Origin: Flavobacterium ammonificans
Lineage (GTDB): Bacteria; Bacteroidota; Bacteroidia; Flavobacteriales; Flavobacteriaceae
Direction: 5' to 3'
Length of the DNA: 64,000 bases
Assembly: GCF_020885975.1 (NCBI RefSeq)
Contig: NZ_AP025183.1
Coordinates: forward strand, 620,001-684,000
The notes under the pieces were generated by a model, which did not search any database, was not told where the DNA came from, and saw only the letters and a program-made list of their open reading frames with translations. The position numbers and the translations under genes are program-made. How positions within the stretch are numbered: the first letter of the stretch is position 1; each line of letters begins with the position of its first letter. Of this stretch, positions 34,550-42,052 are shown piece by piece.

Positions 34550-37500
34550 TTGTCAACAGAAGGAATTATATATCAGAAATTAGAAGCTTTCATCAGGAAG
34601 TTTTACACCAATGAATTGATAAAGGGAACAATCTTCTTTTTCGGTTTGGGATTACTGTATTTTATTTTCACTTTAAGTATTGAATTCTTTCTTTGGCTGC
34701 AGCCAACAGGACGCACTTTTTTGTTTTGTTTGTTTGTTTTGGTTGAATTAGTTTTATTAATTCGCTTCATCCTGTTGCCGACCTTTAAGTTGGTTAAACT
34801 ACAAAAGGGAATCGATTATCAACAAGCATCTGAGATCATTGGTAACCATTTTAACGAAGTAGGAGATAAGCTGACTAACTTTCTTCAGTTGGCACAAAAC
34901 AAAGAGCAATCGGAATTGTTATTGGCGTCCATCCAACAAAAATCAATCGAGTTACAACCTATTCCGTTTACCAAGGCTGTTAATTTTAAAGCTAATAAAA
35001 AGTATTTGCCGTGGGCAATGGTGCCATTGGTTTGTATTTTGACGTTTTACGCAACGGGCAACGGAACCCTTCTTTCTCAAAGCCTTGACAGAGTAGTACA
35101 TTATACTTTGCCGTTTGCGCCGCAAGCACCATTTCAATTTAAAATCCTGAATACTTCTTTAACCACCGAAGAGAATAAAGATTTCACCATTCGGGTGAGA
35201 ACCGAAGGAAAGGTGGTTCCCGAGAAAACAATGATTTTTTTCAATAACGAAAGTTATTATATGGAGTCCGTTCGACCGGGGGAGTTTGAATTTAAAATAA
35301 CCAATCCCACACAAGACTTGAATTTTCATTTAGAAGCGAATGAAGTTAGTTCCAACGAGCATCAATTAAAAGTTGTTGCATTGCCTTCAATCACTAATTT
35401 TGAAATGCAGCTGCGTTACCCGTCTTATTTAAAAAAGAAAACTGAAATTATTCAAGGAACGGGTAATGCGATTATTCCCGAAGGCACCCAAGTAATTTGG
35501 AAAATAACTGCCAAGGCTACACAAAAAATGATTTGGAAAAGGGCGGTAACTGAGAATTCTTTTACTAAGCAAGGAAATCAATTTGTTTTATCTAAAAACA
35601 TTCTTCAAAATACAGATTATCAGATTAGTAGTTCTAATTCTACTGTAAAACAGCACGAAAAGCTGAATTATCAATTAGCGGTTGTGAAAGATCAGTTTCC
35701 TACCATTCAAGTAAACCCTGCTCCAGATAGCTTGAAGTTAGGGACAAATTATTATGTAGGTCAAATTGCAGACGATTACGGTTTGTCAAAGCTACAGATA
35801 GTGTATTATCCAAAAGACAAACCCACTAATGCTAAACGTGGAACCATCGCAATTAAGTCTGCTGCTTTTGACCAATTTATTTTTTCTTTTCCTAGTAATT
35901 TACCAATTCAATCAGGAATTGTGTATGAGTATTATTTTGAGGTTTTTGATAACGATGCATTACATCAATTTAAGAGTACCAAGACCTCTGTTTTTTCTTC
36001 TCGTTTAGCTACAACAGAAGAGAAAGAAGAGCAATCCTTACAACAACAAAATGAAAACACGAATAGACTAGAGAAGTCACTCAAGTCTCAAGAAAAGCAA
36101 TTGTCCGAATTGGATAAATTAAAAAAATTAGGCAAAGAAAAAAACGAGTTTGAATTCAAAGAACAACAACAAGTAGCTGATTTCTTAAAGCGTCAAAAAA
36201 GGCAAGAACAAATGATGCGGGAATTTGCTGAAAAGATGAAAGACAACTTAGAAAATTTTAAGTCGGAACAGAAAGATCCTTTAAAAGAAGATTTAGTAAA
36301 ACGTTTAGAAAAGGCAGCTCAAGAATCCGATCAAAACAAAAAGTTGTTGGACGAACTTCAAAAGTTAAACGACAAAATAGGAGCAGAGGAGTTGCTTCAA
36401 AAACTAGACAATTACAAACAGCAAAGCAAAAACCAAACTAAAAATTTAGCGCAATTGGTAGAGCTTACTAAGCGATTTTATGTAGAGAAGAAAGCGGAAC
36501 AACTGGCCAATAAATTAGACCAACTTTCTAACCAACAAGAGCAGTTATCCAATAAAGGGAAAGATAACAAATCTGACAAGCAGGAGGATATTAATTTGGC
36601 CTTTGATAAAATTCAAAAAGAATTGAAGGAGCTTCAAAAAGACAATAAAGAATTAAAATCACCATTGGACTTGCCAAATGAAGAGGCTAAAGAAAAAAGC
36701 ATTGATGAGGATTTGAAAAAAGCCCTAAACGAATTACAACAAAACAACACTCCAAAAGCGCAATCCAAGCAAAAAGCTGCAGCAAAAAAAATGAAAGAAA
36801 TGTCTCAAGAAATGAAAGAGAGTATGGAGTCATCCGAGATGGAACAATTGCAGGAAGATGTAAAAATGTTACGCCAAATCACAGATAATCTTTTAGCATT
36901 TTCTAATGCCCAAGAAGCGGTAATGAAACAATTTAAATCCACAAAATCAACTTCTCCTTCATTCAATAAAAACTTAAAAACCCAACAAAATTTAAAACAG
37001 CAATTCAAACATATTGATGATAGTTTATTTGCGATGTCTTTGCGCAATCCTAAATTTGCCGAAGATGTTACTAAGCAAGTGGGTAATGTTGAATATAACA
37101 TTAACAATGCTGTTGAATCACTAACAAATTCTCGTTTTGCCAAGGGTGTTTCACACCAACAATTTGCAGTTTCAAGTGCTAATATTCTTGCAGATCGTTT
37201 GAGCGATGAGTTGTTCAATATGCAATTGTCGTTATCTGGAATGAGCAGTGGAAAACCAAAACCGGGACAAGGACAAGGAATGCAATTGCCAGACATCATC
37301 AAAAAACAACAAGGTCTAGGCGAACAAATGAAGCAAGGGATGAAAGAAAACGGACAAGAAGGTAAGTCAGGCAAACCACAAAAAAACGGTCAAAATGGCG
37401 AACAAGGTGAAGATGATGCAGAAACTATTATGCGAATTTACAAAGAGCAACGCAAGCTTAGAGACGCGCTTGAAAGCGAGTTAGAAAAACAAGGATTGGG

Positions 37501-37819
37501 CAGTAAAGGGCAGTCGGCTTTAGAGCAAATGAAGCAACTAGAAAAGCAATTGTTAAACAAAGGCTTTAAGAACGAAACCATTCAAAAAGCAACGAATATT
37601 CAACAAGAATTATTAAAGTTAAAATCAGCACTACAACAACAAGGAGAAGATAATAAGCGCGAATCAGAAACGAATAAAAAGCAATTCTCAAACTCCGCTA
37701 AAGGCTTGCCTAAGCCTTTGCTAGAATATTTGAACAGCATTGAAATATTAAATAGACAATCCTTACCTTTGCGCTCGAATTTTAATGAAAAGGTTCAAAA
37801 TTATTTTAATTATAAATGA
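34550..37819 (+). CDS. DUF4175 family large membrane-anchored coiled-coil protein
   Basis: 1089 residues. Two N-terminal transmembrane helices (about 24-46 and 54-75) and a third at about 151-168 precede a beta-rich periplasmic region (190-480), and then a very long Lys/Gln/Glu-rich coiled-coil region (about 495-1060). It is the DUF4175 family of Bacteroidota, function unknown. No ATG occurs in the first 150 codons; the reading frame is open back to a TTG at 34550, which precedes STEGIIYQKLEAFIRKFY, a family-like N-terminus. It overlaps ybeY by four bases (ATGA), so the two are translationally coupled. Confidence 0.85.
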   Translation: MSTEGIIYQKLEAFIRKFYTNELIKGTIFFFGLGLLYFIFTLSIEFFLWLQPTGRTFLFCLFVLVELVLLIRFILLPTFKLVKLQKGIDYQQASEIIGNHFNEVGDKLTNFLQLAQNKEQSELLLASIQQKSIELQPIPFTKAVNFKANKKYLPWAMVPLVCILTFYATGNGTLLSQSLDRVVHYTLPFAPQAPFQFKILNTSLTTEENKDFTIRVRTEGKVVPEKTMIFFNNESYYMESVRPGEFEFKITNPTQDLNFHLEANEVSSNEHQLKVVALPSITNFEMQLRYPSYLKKKTEIIQGTGNAIIPEGTQVIWKITAKATQKMIWKRAVTENSFTKQGNQFVLSKNILQNTDYQISSSNSTVKQHEKLNYQLAVVKDQFPTIQVNPAPDSLKLGTNYYVGQIADDYGLSKLQIVYYPKDKPTNAKRGTIAIKSAAFDQFIFSFPSNLPIQSGIVYEYYFEVFDNDALHQFKSTKTSVFSSRLATTEEKEEQSLQQQNENTNRLEKSLKSQEKQLSELDKLKKLGKEKNEFEFKEQQQVADFLKRQKRQEQMMREFAEKMKDNLENFKSEQKDPLKEDLVKRLEKAAQESDQNKKLLDELQKLNDKIGAEELLQKLDNYKQQSKNQTKNLAQLVELTKRFYVEKKAEQLANKLDQLSNQQEQLSNKGKDNKSDKQEDINLAFDKIQKELKELQKDNKELKSPLDLPNEEAKEKSIDEDLKKALNELQQNNTPKAQSKQKAAAKKMKEMSQEMKESMESSEMEQLQEDVKMLRQITDNLLAFSNAQEAVMKQFKSTKSTSPSFNKNLKTQQNLKQQFKHIDDSLFAMSLRNPKFAEDVTKQVGNVEYNINNAVESLTNSRFAKGVSHQQFAVSSANILADRLSDELFNMQLSLSGMSSGKPKPGQGQGMQLPDIIKKQQGLGEQMKQGMKENGQEGKSGKPQKNGQNGEQGEDDAETIMRIYKEQRKLRDALESELEKQGLGSKGQSALEQMKQLEKQLLNKGFKNETIQKATNIQQELLKLKSALQQQGEDNKRESETNKKQFSNSAKGLPKPLLEYLNSIEILNRQSLPLRSNFNEKVQNYFNYK

Positions 37820-38235
37820 TCGATTTCAATTACGAAACCAACTTTACTTTAGAGAATGAAGAGGCTATTTCCTCTTGGTTGTCTCAAGTGATTGTTTCAG
37901 AAAACAAGAAGGAAGGAGAGATTAATTATATCTTTTGTGATGATGAGTATCTTTTAAAAATCAATTTAGAATATCTCAATCATGACACATTAACCGACAT
38001 CATTAGCTTTGATTATTCGATGGGGAATGAGTTAAACGGCGATATTTTTGTTTCGGTCGAAAGAGTTCAAGACAACGCAAATGATTTCAAGGTTTCGTTT
38101 GAAGAAGAGTTAAAACGCGTATTGGTTCACGGAGTGTTACACTACTGTGGATATAAAGACAAAACAGAAGCCGACGAGCAATTAATGCGGTCTAAAGAAG
38201 ACGAAAAATTAGCAATGTTTCACGTGGAACAATAA
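37816..38235 (+). CDS. ybeY: Endoribonuclease YbeY (rRNA maturation)
   Basis: 139-residue metal-dependent RNase for 16S rRNA 3' maturation and ribosome quality control. The family signature appears as LVHGVLHYCGYKDKTEAD: the first two zinc histidines are clear, while the third His of the usual HGxLHLxGYDH form is replaced by Lys/Asp, as I recall for other Bacteroidota members. The upstream TDIISFDY block is also typical. The start overlaps the DUF4175 stop as ATGA. The last five codons (FHVEQ) are encoded by a perfect parS-like site. Confidence 0.92.
   Translation: MIDFNYETNFTLENEEAISSWLSQVIVSENKKEGEINYIFCDDEYLLKINLEYLNHDTLTDIISFDYSMGNELNGDIFVSVERVQDNANDFKVSFEEELKRVLVHGVLHYCGYKDKTEADEQLMRSKEDEKLAMFHVEQ
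38216..38231. other. parS-like ParB binding site 1
   Basis: TGTTTCACGTGGAACA is the exact reverse complement of the bacterial parS consensus form TGTTCCACGTGAAACA. It is embedded in the last codons of ybeY. Confidence 0.85.
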
Positions 38236-38261
38236 TTAATTTTTTTAAATCACAATCAAGA

Positions 38262-38277
38262 TGTTTCACGTGGAACA
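38262..38277. other. parS-like ParB binding site 2
   Basis: A second perfect TGTTTCACGTGGAACA, 46 bases after the first, in the ybeY-mnmG gap. The two have the same orientation. Confidence 0.85.
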
Positions 38278-38331
38278 TCTACAAATATATTCAATTCACA
38301 ATCCTATTATAAGGGTTAAATCAATAAGAAA

Positions 38332-40203
38332 ATGTTTTTAAACGAGTATGATGTAATTGTTGTGGGTGCGGGCCACGCAGGATGTGAAGCTGCCGCTGCC
38401 GCTGCAAATCTAGGTTCGACAACCCTTTTGGTTACAATGAGTTTGCAGAACATAGCGCAAATGTCTTGCAATCCTGCTATGGGTGGAATTGCTAAAGGGC
38501 AGATTGTTCGGGAGATTGATGCACTAGGTGGGTATTCTGGAATTGTTTCCGACAGAACGGCGATACAGTTTAAAATGCTAAATAAGTCTAAAGGTCCGGC
38601 GATGTGGTCTCCGCGAGTGCAGAGTGATAGAATGCGTTTTTCGGAAGAATGGAGAATAATGTTGGAAGCAACTCCCAATCTCGATTTTTACCAAGAAATG
38701 GTGAGCGGATTGATTATCGAAAACGGTAAAATTTTAGGTGTTAGAACATCTCTTGGAATAGAGATTAAATCCAAATCTGTGGTCTTAACCAATGGAACTT
38801 TTTTAAACGGATTAATTCATATTGGAGAAAAACAATTTGGAGGAGGGAGAGCGGGAGAGAGTGCTTCTTTTGGAATTACAGAGGATTTAGTTAAGGCAGG
38901 TTTTCAAGCAGGAAGAATGAAAACAGGAACTCCTCCGCGTGTGGACGGACGTTCGTTGGACTATTCAAAAATGAATGAAGAAAAAGGGGATGCAAAACCG
39001 GATAAGTTTTCATATTCAGACATAACAGCTCCATTGATTCATCAAAGATCTTGTCATATGACCTATACTTCTTTAGATGTGCACGACATCTTAAGAGAAG
39101 GCTTTGATCGTTCGCCAATGTTTAATGGCCGAATCAAGAGTTTAGGACCGCGATATTGTCCTTCTATTGAGGATAAAATTAATCGTTTTGCCGATAAAGA
39201 AAGACACCAATTGTTTGTTGAACCAGAGGGTTGGAAAACCTGCGAAGTATACGTAAACGGATTCTCCACTTCTTTACCAGAAGACATTCAGTTTAAAGCG
39301 CTGAGTTCGGTTGCTGGATTTGAGAAAGTAAAGTTTTTGCGCCCAGGATATGCTATTGAATACGATTATTTTCCTCCAACACAATTGAAACACACTTTAG
39401 AAACGAAGTTGGTAGAAGGCTTGTATTTTGCTGGACAAATTAATGGAACTACAGGATATGAAGAAGCGGCTTCCCAAGGATTGATGGCGGGTATTAATGC
39501 GCATTTAAAAGTACACGATAAAGCGCCTTTAATTTTAAAACGAGACGAAGCGTATATAGGAGTTTTAATTGATGATTTGATTACCAAAGGAACCGAAGAA
39601 CCGTATCGAATGTTTACTTCACGTGCCGAATATAGAACCTTATTACGCCAAGATAATGCCGATTTTAGACTGACGCCTATGTCGTATGAAATAGGTTTGG
39701 CTTCTGAAGCACGTTTACGCCGAATGGAGTTTAAGTTAAACGAGTCAGAAAAAATGGTGAATTTTTTCAAAGAAACCAGCGTTTCTGTTGCCGAAACAAA
39801 TCCGATTTTAGAAGCAAAAGAGACGGCGCCTATTTCGCAAGGTGATAAGATGTTTAAGATATTTTCACGCCCTCAAATTGACTTAGAGGACATGTTACAA
39901 TTTGATAAAGTCAAAACATATATTGAAGAAAACAATCTAGATCAAGAGATTTTGGAACAAGCCGAAATTCAAGTAAAGTATTCGGGTTATATCGAAAAAG
40001 AAAGAAACAATGCAGATAAATTAACACGTTTAGAAGAAGTTAAAATTCCGGAAGACTTTGATTATAATAAAATCAAATCAATGTCAATCGAAGCGAAACA
40101 AAAGTTAAGCAAGATTAAACCTGCAACTATTGCTCAGGCTTCTCGAATAAGCGGAGTGTCACCGAGTGATGTTTCGGTGCTGTTGATTTATATGGGTAGA
40201 TAA
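38332..40203 (+). CDS. mnmG: tRNA uridine-5-carboxymethylaminomethyl modification enzyme MnmG (GidA)
   Basis: 623-residue FAD enzyme that works with MnmE to modify U34 of certain tRNAs. The FAD-binding VVGAGHAGCEAAAAAA is at residues 10-25, the MnmG-specific CNPAMGGIAKG at 46-56, GTFLNGLIHIG near 156, and the C-terminal helical domain (IKPATIAQASRISGV) at the end. All signatures and the length agree. It follows ybeY by 96 bases that contain a parS site. MnmG/GidA is the classical origin-proximal gene in many bacteria, matching the parS and oriC evidence here. Confidence 0.97.
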   Translation: MFLNEYDVIVVGAGHAGCEAAAAAANLGSTTLLVTMSLQNIAQMSCNPAMGGIAKGQIVREIDALGGYSGIVSDRTAIQFKMLNKSKGPAMWSPRVQSDRMRFSEEWRIMLEATPNLDFYQEMVSGLIIENGKILGVRTSLGIEIKSKSVVLTNGTFLNGLIHIGEKQFGGGRAGESASFGITEDLVKAGFQAGRMKTGTPPRVDGRSLDYSKMNEEKGDAKPDKFSYSDITAPLIHQRSCHMTYTSLDVHDILREGFDRSPMFNGRIKSLGPRYCPSIEDKINRFADKERHQLFVEPEGWKTCEVYVNGFSTSLPEDIQFKALSSVAGFEKVKFLRPGYAIEYDYFPPTQLKHTLETKLVEGLYFAGQINGTTGYEEAASQGLMAGINAHLKVHDKAPLILKRDEAYIGVLIDDLITKGTEEPYRMFTSRAEYRTLLRQDNADFRLTPMSYEIGLASEARLRRMEFKLNESEKMVNFFKETSVSVAETNPILEAKETAPISQGDKMFKIFSRPQIDLEDMLQFDKVKTYIEENNLDQEILEQAEIQVKYSGYIEKERNNADKLTRLEEVKIPEDFDYNKIKSMSIEAKQKLSKIKPATIAQASRISGVSPSDVSVLLIYMGR

Positions 40204-40205
40204 AT

Positions 40206-40221
40206 TGTTCCACGTGAAACT
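40206..40221. other. parS-like ParB binding site 3 (one mismatch)
   Basis: TGTTCCACGTGAAACT matches the parS consensus at 15 of 16 positions, starting three bases after the mnmG stop codon. Confidence 0.75.
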
Positions 40222-40273
40222 ACGTCGTGAAGGCTTGTTTTTAAAAGGATGTATATAAAAGAAAATAATTAAA

Positions 40274-41122
40274 ATGAATATTTCAAACAAAAAGCATTTT
40301 CTTACCGTAACAGATTATTCTGTTTCTAAAGAAGTTTTTGAACTGTATCAAGACGAAGAATTGGATATGTTGATTACGCATCCACAACCCTCTTTGGATG
40401 TATTAGGGAAGTATTATGAAAGTGCCGATTATATTTCGCATACCGACAGTAAACGTTCTTTGTTTGAAAAAGCCTATCATTTTGTAAAAGGCATCGCTTT
40501 AAAAAACAAACTGAATTTAATTAATTCGTTGCAACCCAATAAAGGAAAAATTCTTGACATTGGAGCTGGAACCGGAGAGTTTCTTTCAGTAGCACAACAA
40601 AATGGTTGGGAAACTATTGGAGTAGAACCAAGCGATAAAGCCAAACAAATCGCAATAAATAAAGGGGTTTCTTTTGTTGAAACTATTGCCCAATTAGAAG
40701 ATTATTCTTTTGATGTCATTACGATGTGGCACGTATTGGAACACGTACCTGATTTGAATCACCAGCTAAAAGAATTGAAGCGTTTATTAAAACCAACAGG
40801 TTCTTTAATTATTGCAGTCCCTAATTTCAAATCTTTCGACGCTCAACATTATGGGAAGTTTTGGGCGGCCTATGATGTGCCCATTCATTTTTGGCATTTC
40901 TCAAAAACAGCTATTCAAAAATTGTTTCAAAGAGAACAAATGGAATTAGTCAAAATTCTGCCAATGAAATTCGATTCATTTTATGTCAGTTTGCTTTCTG
41001 AAAAATACAAAACTGGTAGAATGAATTTTATAAAAGCATTTTTCATCGGATTATGGTCTAATATTAAAGCACAATCCGATTTAGAGTATTCTTCACACAT
41101 TTACATCATAAAAAACTGGTAA
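40274..41122 (+). CDS. Class I SAM-dependent methyltransferase
   Basis: 282 residues. Motif I for S-adenosylmethionine binding is ILDIGAGTGEFLSVA near residue 96, then the acidic GVEPS loop and a DVITMWHVLEHVPD motif typical of Methyltransf_23-like enzymes. The N-terminal 85 residues (LLTHPQPSLDVLGKYYESADYISH-like) and the WHFSKTAIQKLFQ block resemble sugar- or lipid-modifying methyltransferases near cell-surface loci. Substrate unknown. A parS-like site lies upstream and a strong terminator follows. Confidence 0.85.
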   Translation: MNISNKKHFLTVTDYSVSKEVFELYQDEELDMLITHPQPSLDVLGKYYESADYISHTDSKRSLFEKAYHFVKGIALKNKLNLINSLQPNKGKILDIGAGTGEFLSVAQQNGWETIGVEPSDKAKQIAINKGVSFVETIAQLEDYSFDVITMWHVLEHVPDLNHQLKELKRLLKPTGSLIIAVPNFKSFDAQHYGKFWAAYDVPIHFWHFSKTAIQKLFQREQMELVKILPMKFDSFYVSLLSEKYKTGRMNFIKAFFIGLWSNIKAQSDLEYSSHIYIIKNW

Positions 41123-41131
41123 AAATCATTT

Positions 41132-41157
41132 AAAGCGCTTTTAAGGCGCTTTTTTTC
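41132..41157 (+). terminator. Rho-independent terminator after the methyltransferase
   Basis: AAAGCGC pairs with GCGCTTT across TTTTAAG, followed by T residues, ten bases after the stop codon. Confidence 0.85.
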
Positions 41158-41303
41158 TTTTGAAAAGGATTTGTGTTGCCTTTTTCAAGAACTTGCTTTA
41201 AAATAAAAAACACGAAGTCACTTTTAATAGCTTTGACTTATAGCTCATGCGAACAACATAACAAAAACTGATACAGTAAAAAATGTAGCATTTTTCTAAG
41301 TTT

Positions 41304-41335
41304 TTGTTAGAGCTACCTAATTTTTTATATTTTTG
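41304..41335 (+). promoter_or_regulatory. Bacteroidota promoter (TTG-N21-TATTTTTG) for the OmpH-like gene
   Basis: TTG at 41304-41306 and TATTTTTG at 41328-41335 match both boxes with a usual spacing, 32 bases before the ATG at 41368. Confidence 0.65.
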
Positions 41336-41367
41336 TCTCATACACTTAAAATTTACAAAATCACAAA

Positions 41368-41931
41368 ATGAAAAAAGTATTAGTAATTATTGCACTTTCA
41401 ATTTCAGTTATTGCTTGTGACAAAAAAGCAGAGGTTAAAGAAGTTAAAACCGCTTATGTTGACACTTCTAAATTAATGAGCGAATATACAGAGGCAAAAG
41501 ACTTAGAAGCAAAATACAAAGCACAGGCAGAAGAGAAAGGAAGATTGTTAGAAGCTGAAATTAATCGTTTCAAACAAGATGCAGGAAATTTTCAAGCGCA
41601 AGCACAAGCCAATGGTCAAGCTTGGGCACAACAAAGGGGTGCTGAATTACAAAAAAGAGAACAACAATTGGGTTACGCTCAACAACAATTGTCTCAACAA
41701 TTGCAACAAGAAAGCGGTAAAGAAATGGATTCGTTGGTATCGGGTGTGAAAAAATTCATCAAATCGTACGGAAAAGAAAAAGGATACTCTTATATCTTTG
41801 GAACGGGTGACGTAGCTTCAGTTTTATATGCTGAAGACAAATACGACATTACCAAAGAATTAATTGCAGCGCTAAATGAAAAATACAAAGCTAGTGGAGC
41901 TAAAGAAGAAAAAGCTCCAGCTAAAAAATAA
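41368..41931 (+). CDS. OmpH/Skp-like periplasmic chaperone lipoprotein
   Basis: 187 residues. The lipoprotein signal (MKKVLVIIALSISVIACDKK, lipid Cys at 17) is followed by the OmpH start KTAYVDTSKLMSEYTEAKDL and a long Gln/Ala/Glu-rich coiled-coil pair (about 45-125), then a compact C-terminal part with YSYIFGTGDVASVLYAEDKYDITKELI. The tentacle-like coiled coil is that of Skp, which holds unfolded outer-membrane proteins in the periplasm. Being a lipoprotein rather than soluble is the main difference. It is monocistronic with a good promoter and terminator. Confidence 0.88.
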   Translation: MKKVLVIIALSISVIACDKKAEVKEVKTAYVDTSKLMSEYTEAKDLEAKYKAQAEEKGRLLEAEINRFKQDAGNFQAQAQANGQAWAQQRGAELQKREQQLGYAQQQLSQQLQQESGKEMDSLVSGVKKFIKSYGKEKGYSYIFGTGDVASVLYAEDKYDITKELIAALNEKYKASGAKEEKAPAKK

Positions 41932-41947
41932 TTAAATTTATTACTAC

Positions 41948-41988
41948 AAAAATGCCTTCATCTTGAACTAGATCGAAGGCATTTTTTT
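41948..41988 (+). terminator. Rho-independent terminator after the OmpH-like gene
   Basis: AAAATGCCTTC pairs with GAAGGCATTTT, loop of about 14 bases, with eight T residues at the end. Confidence 0.85.
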
Positions 41989-42052
41989 TGAGCCAATTTT
42001 ACTAAGGAAACTTTATTTTCAATATTTTAGCAATCTCAAATCTACACGCCCA

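Noticed and set aside
36805..37374. Long open frame on the minus strand, 189 codons
   Set aside because: It lies wholly inside the DUF4175 gene in antisense. Its Cys/Pro/Ser-rich composition is the mirror of a Lys/Gln-rich coiled coil.
38316..38678. Minus-strand frame of 120 codons over the start of mnmG
   Set aside because: Antisense to a complete mnmG reading frame with all FAD motifs; no promoter or family features.
39616..39635. CACGTG-containing string inside mnmG as a parS
   Set aside because: Matches the 16-mer at too few positions outside the centre.
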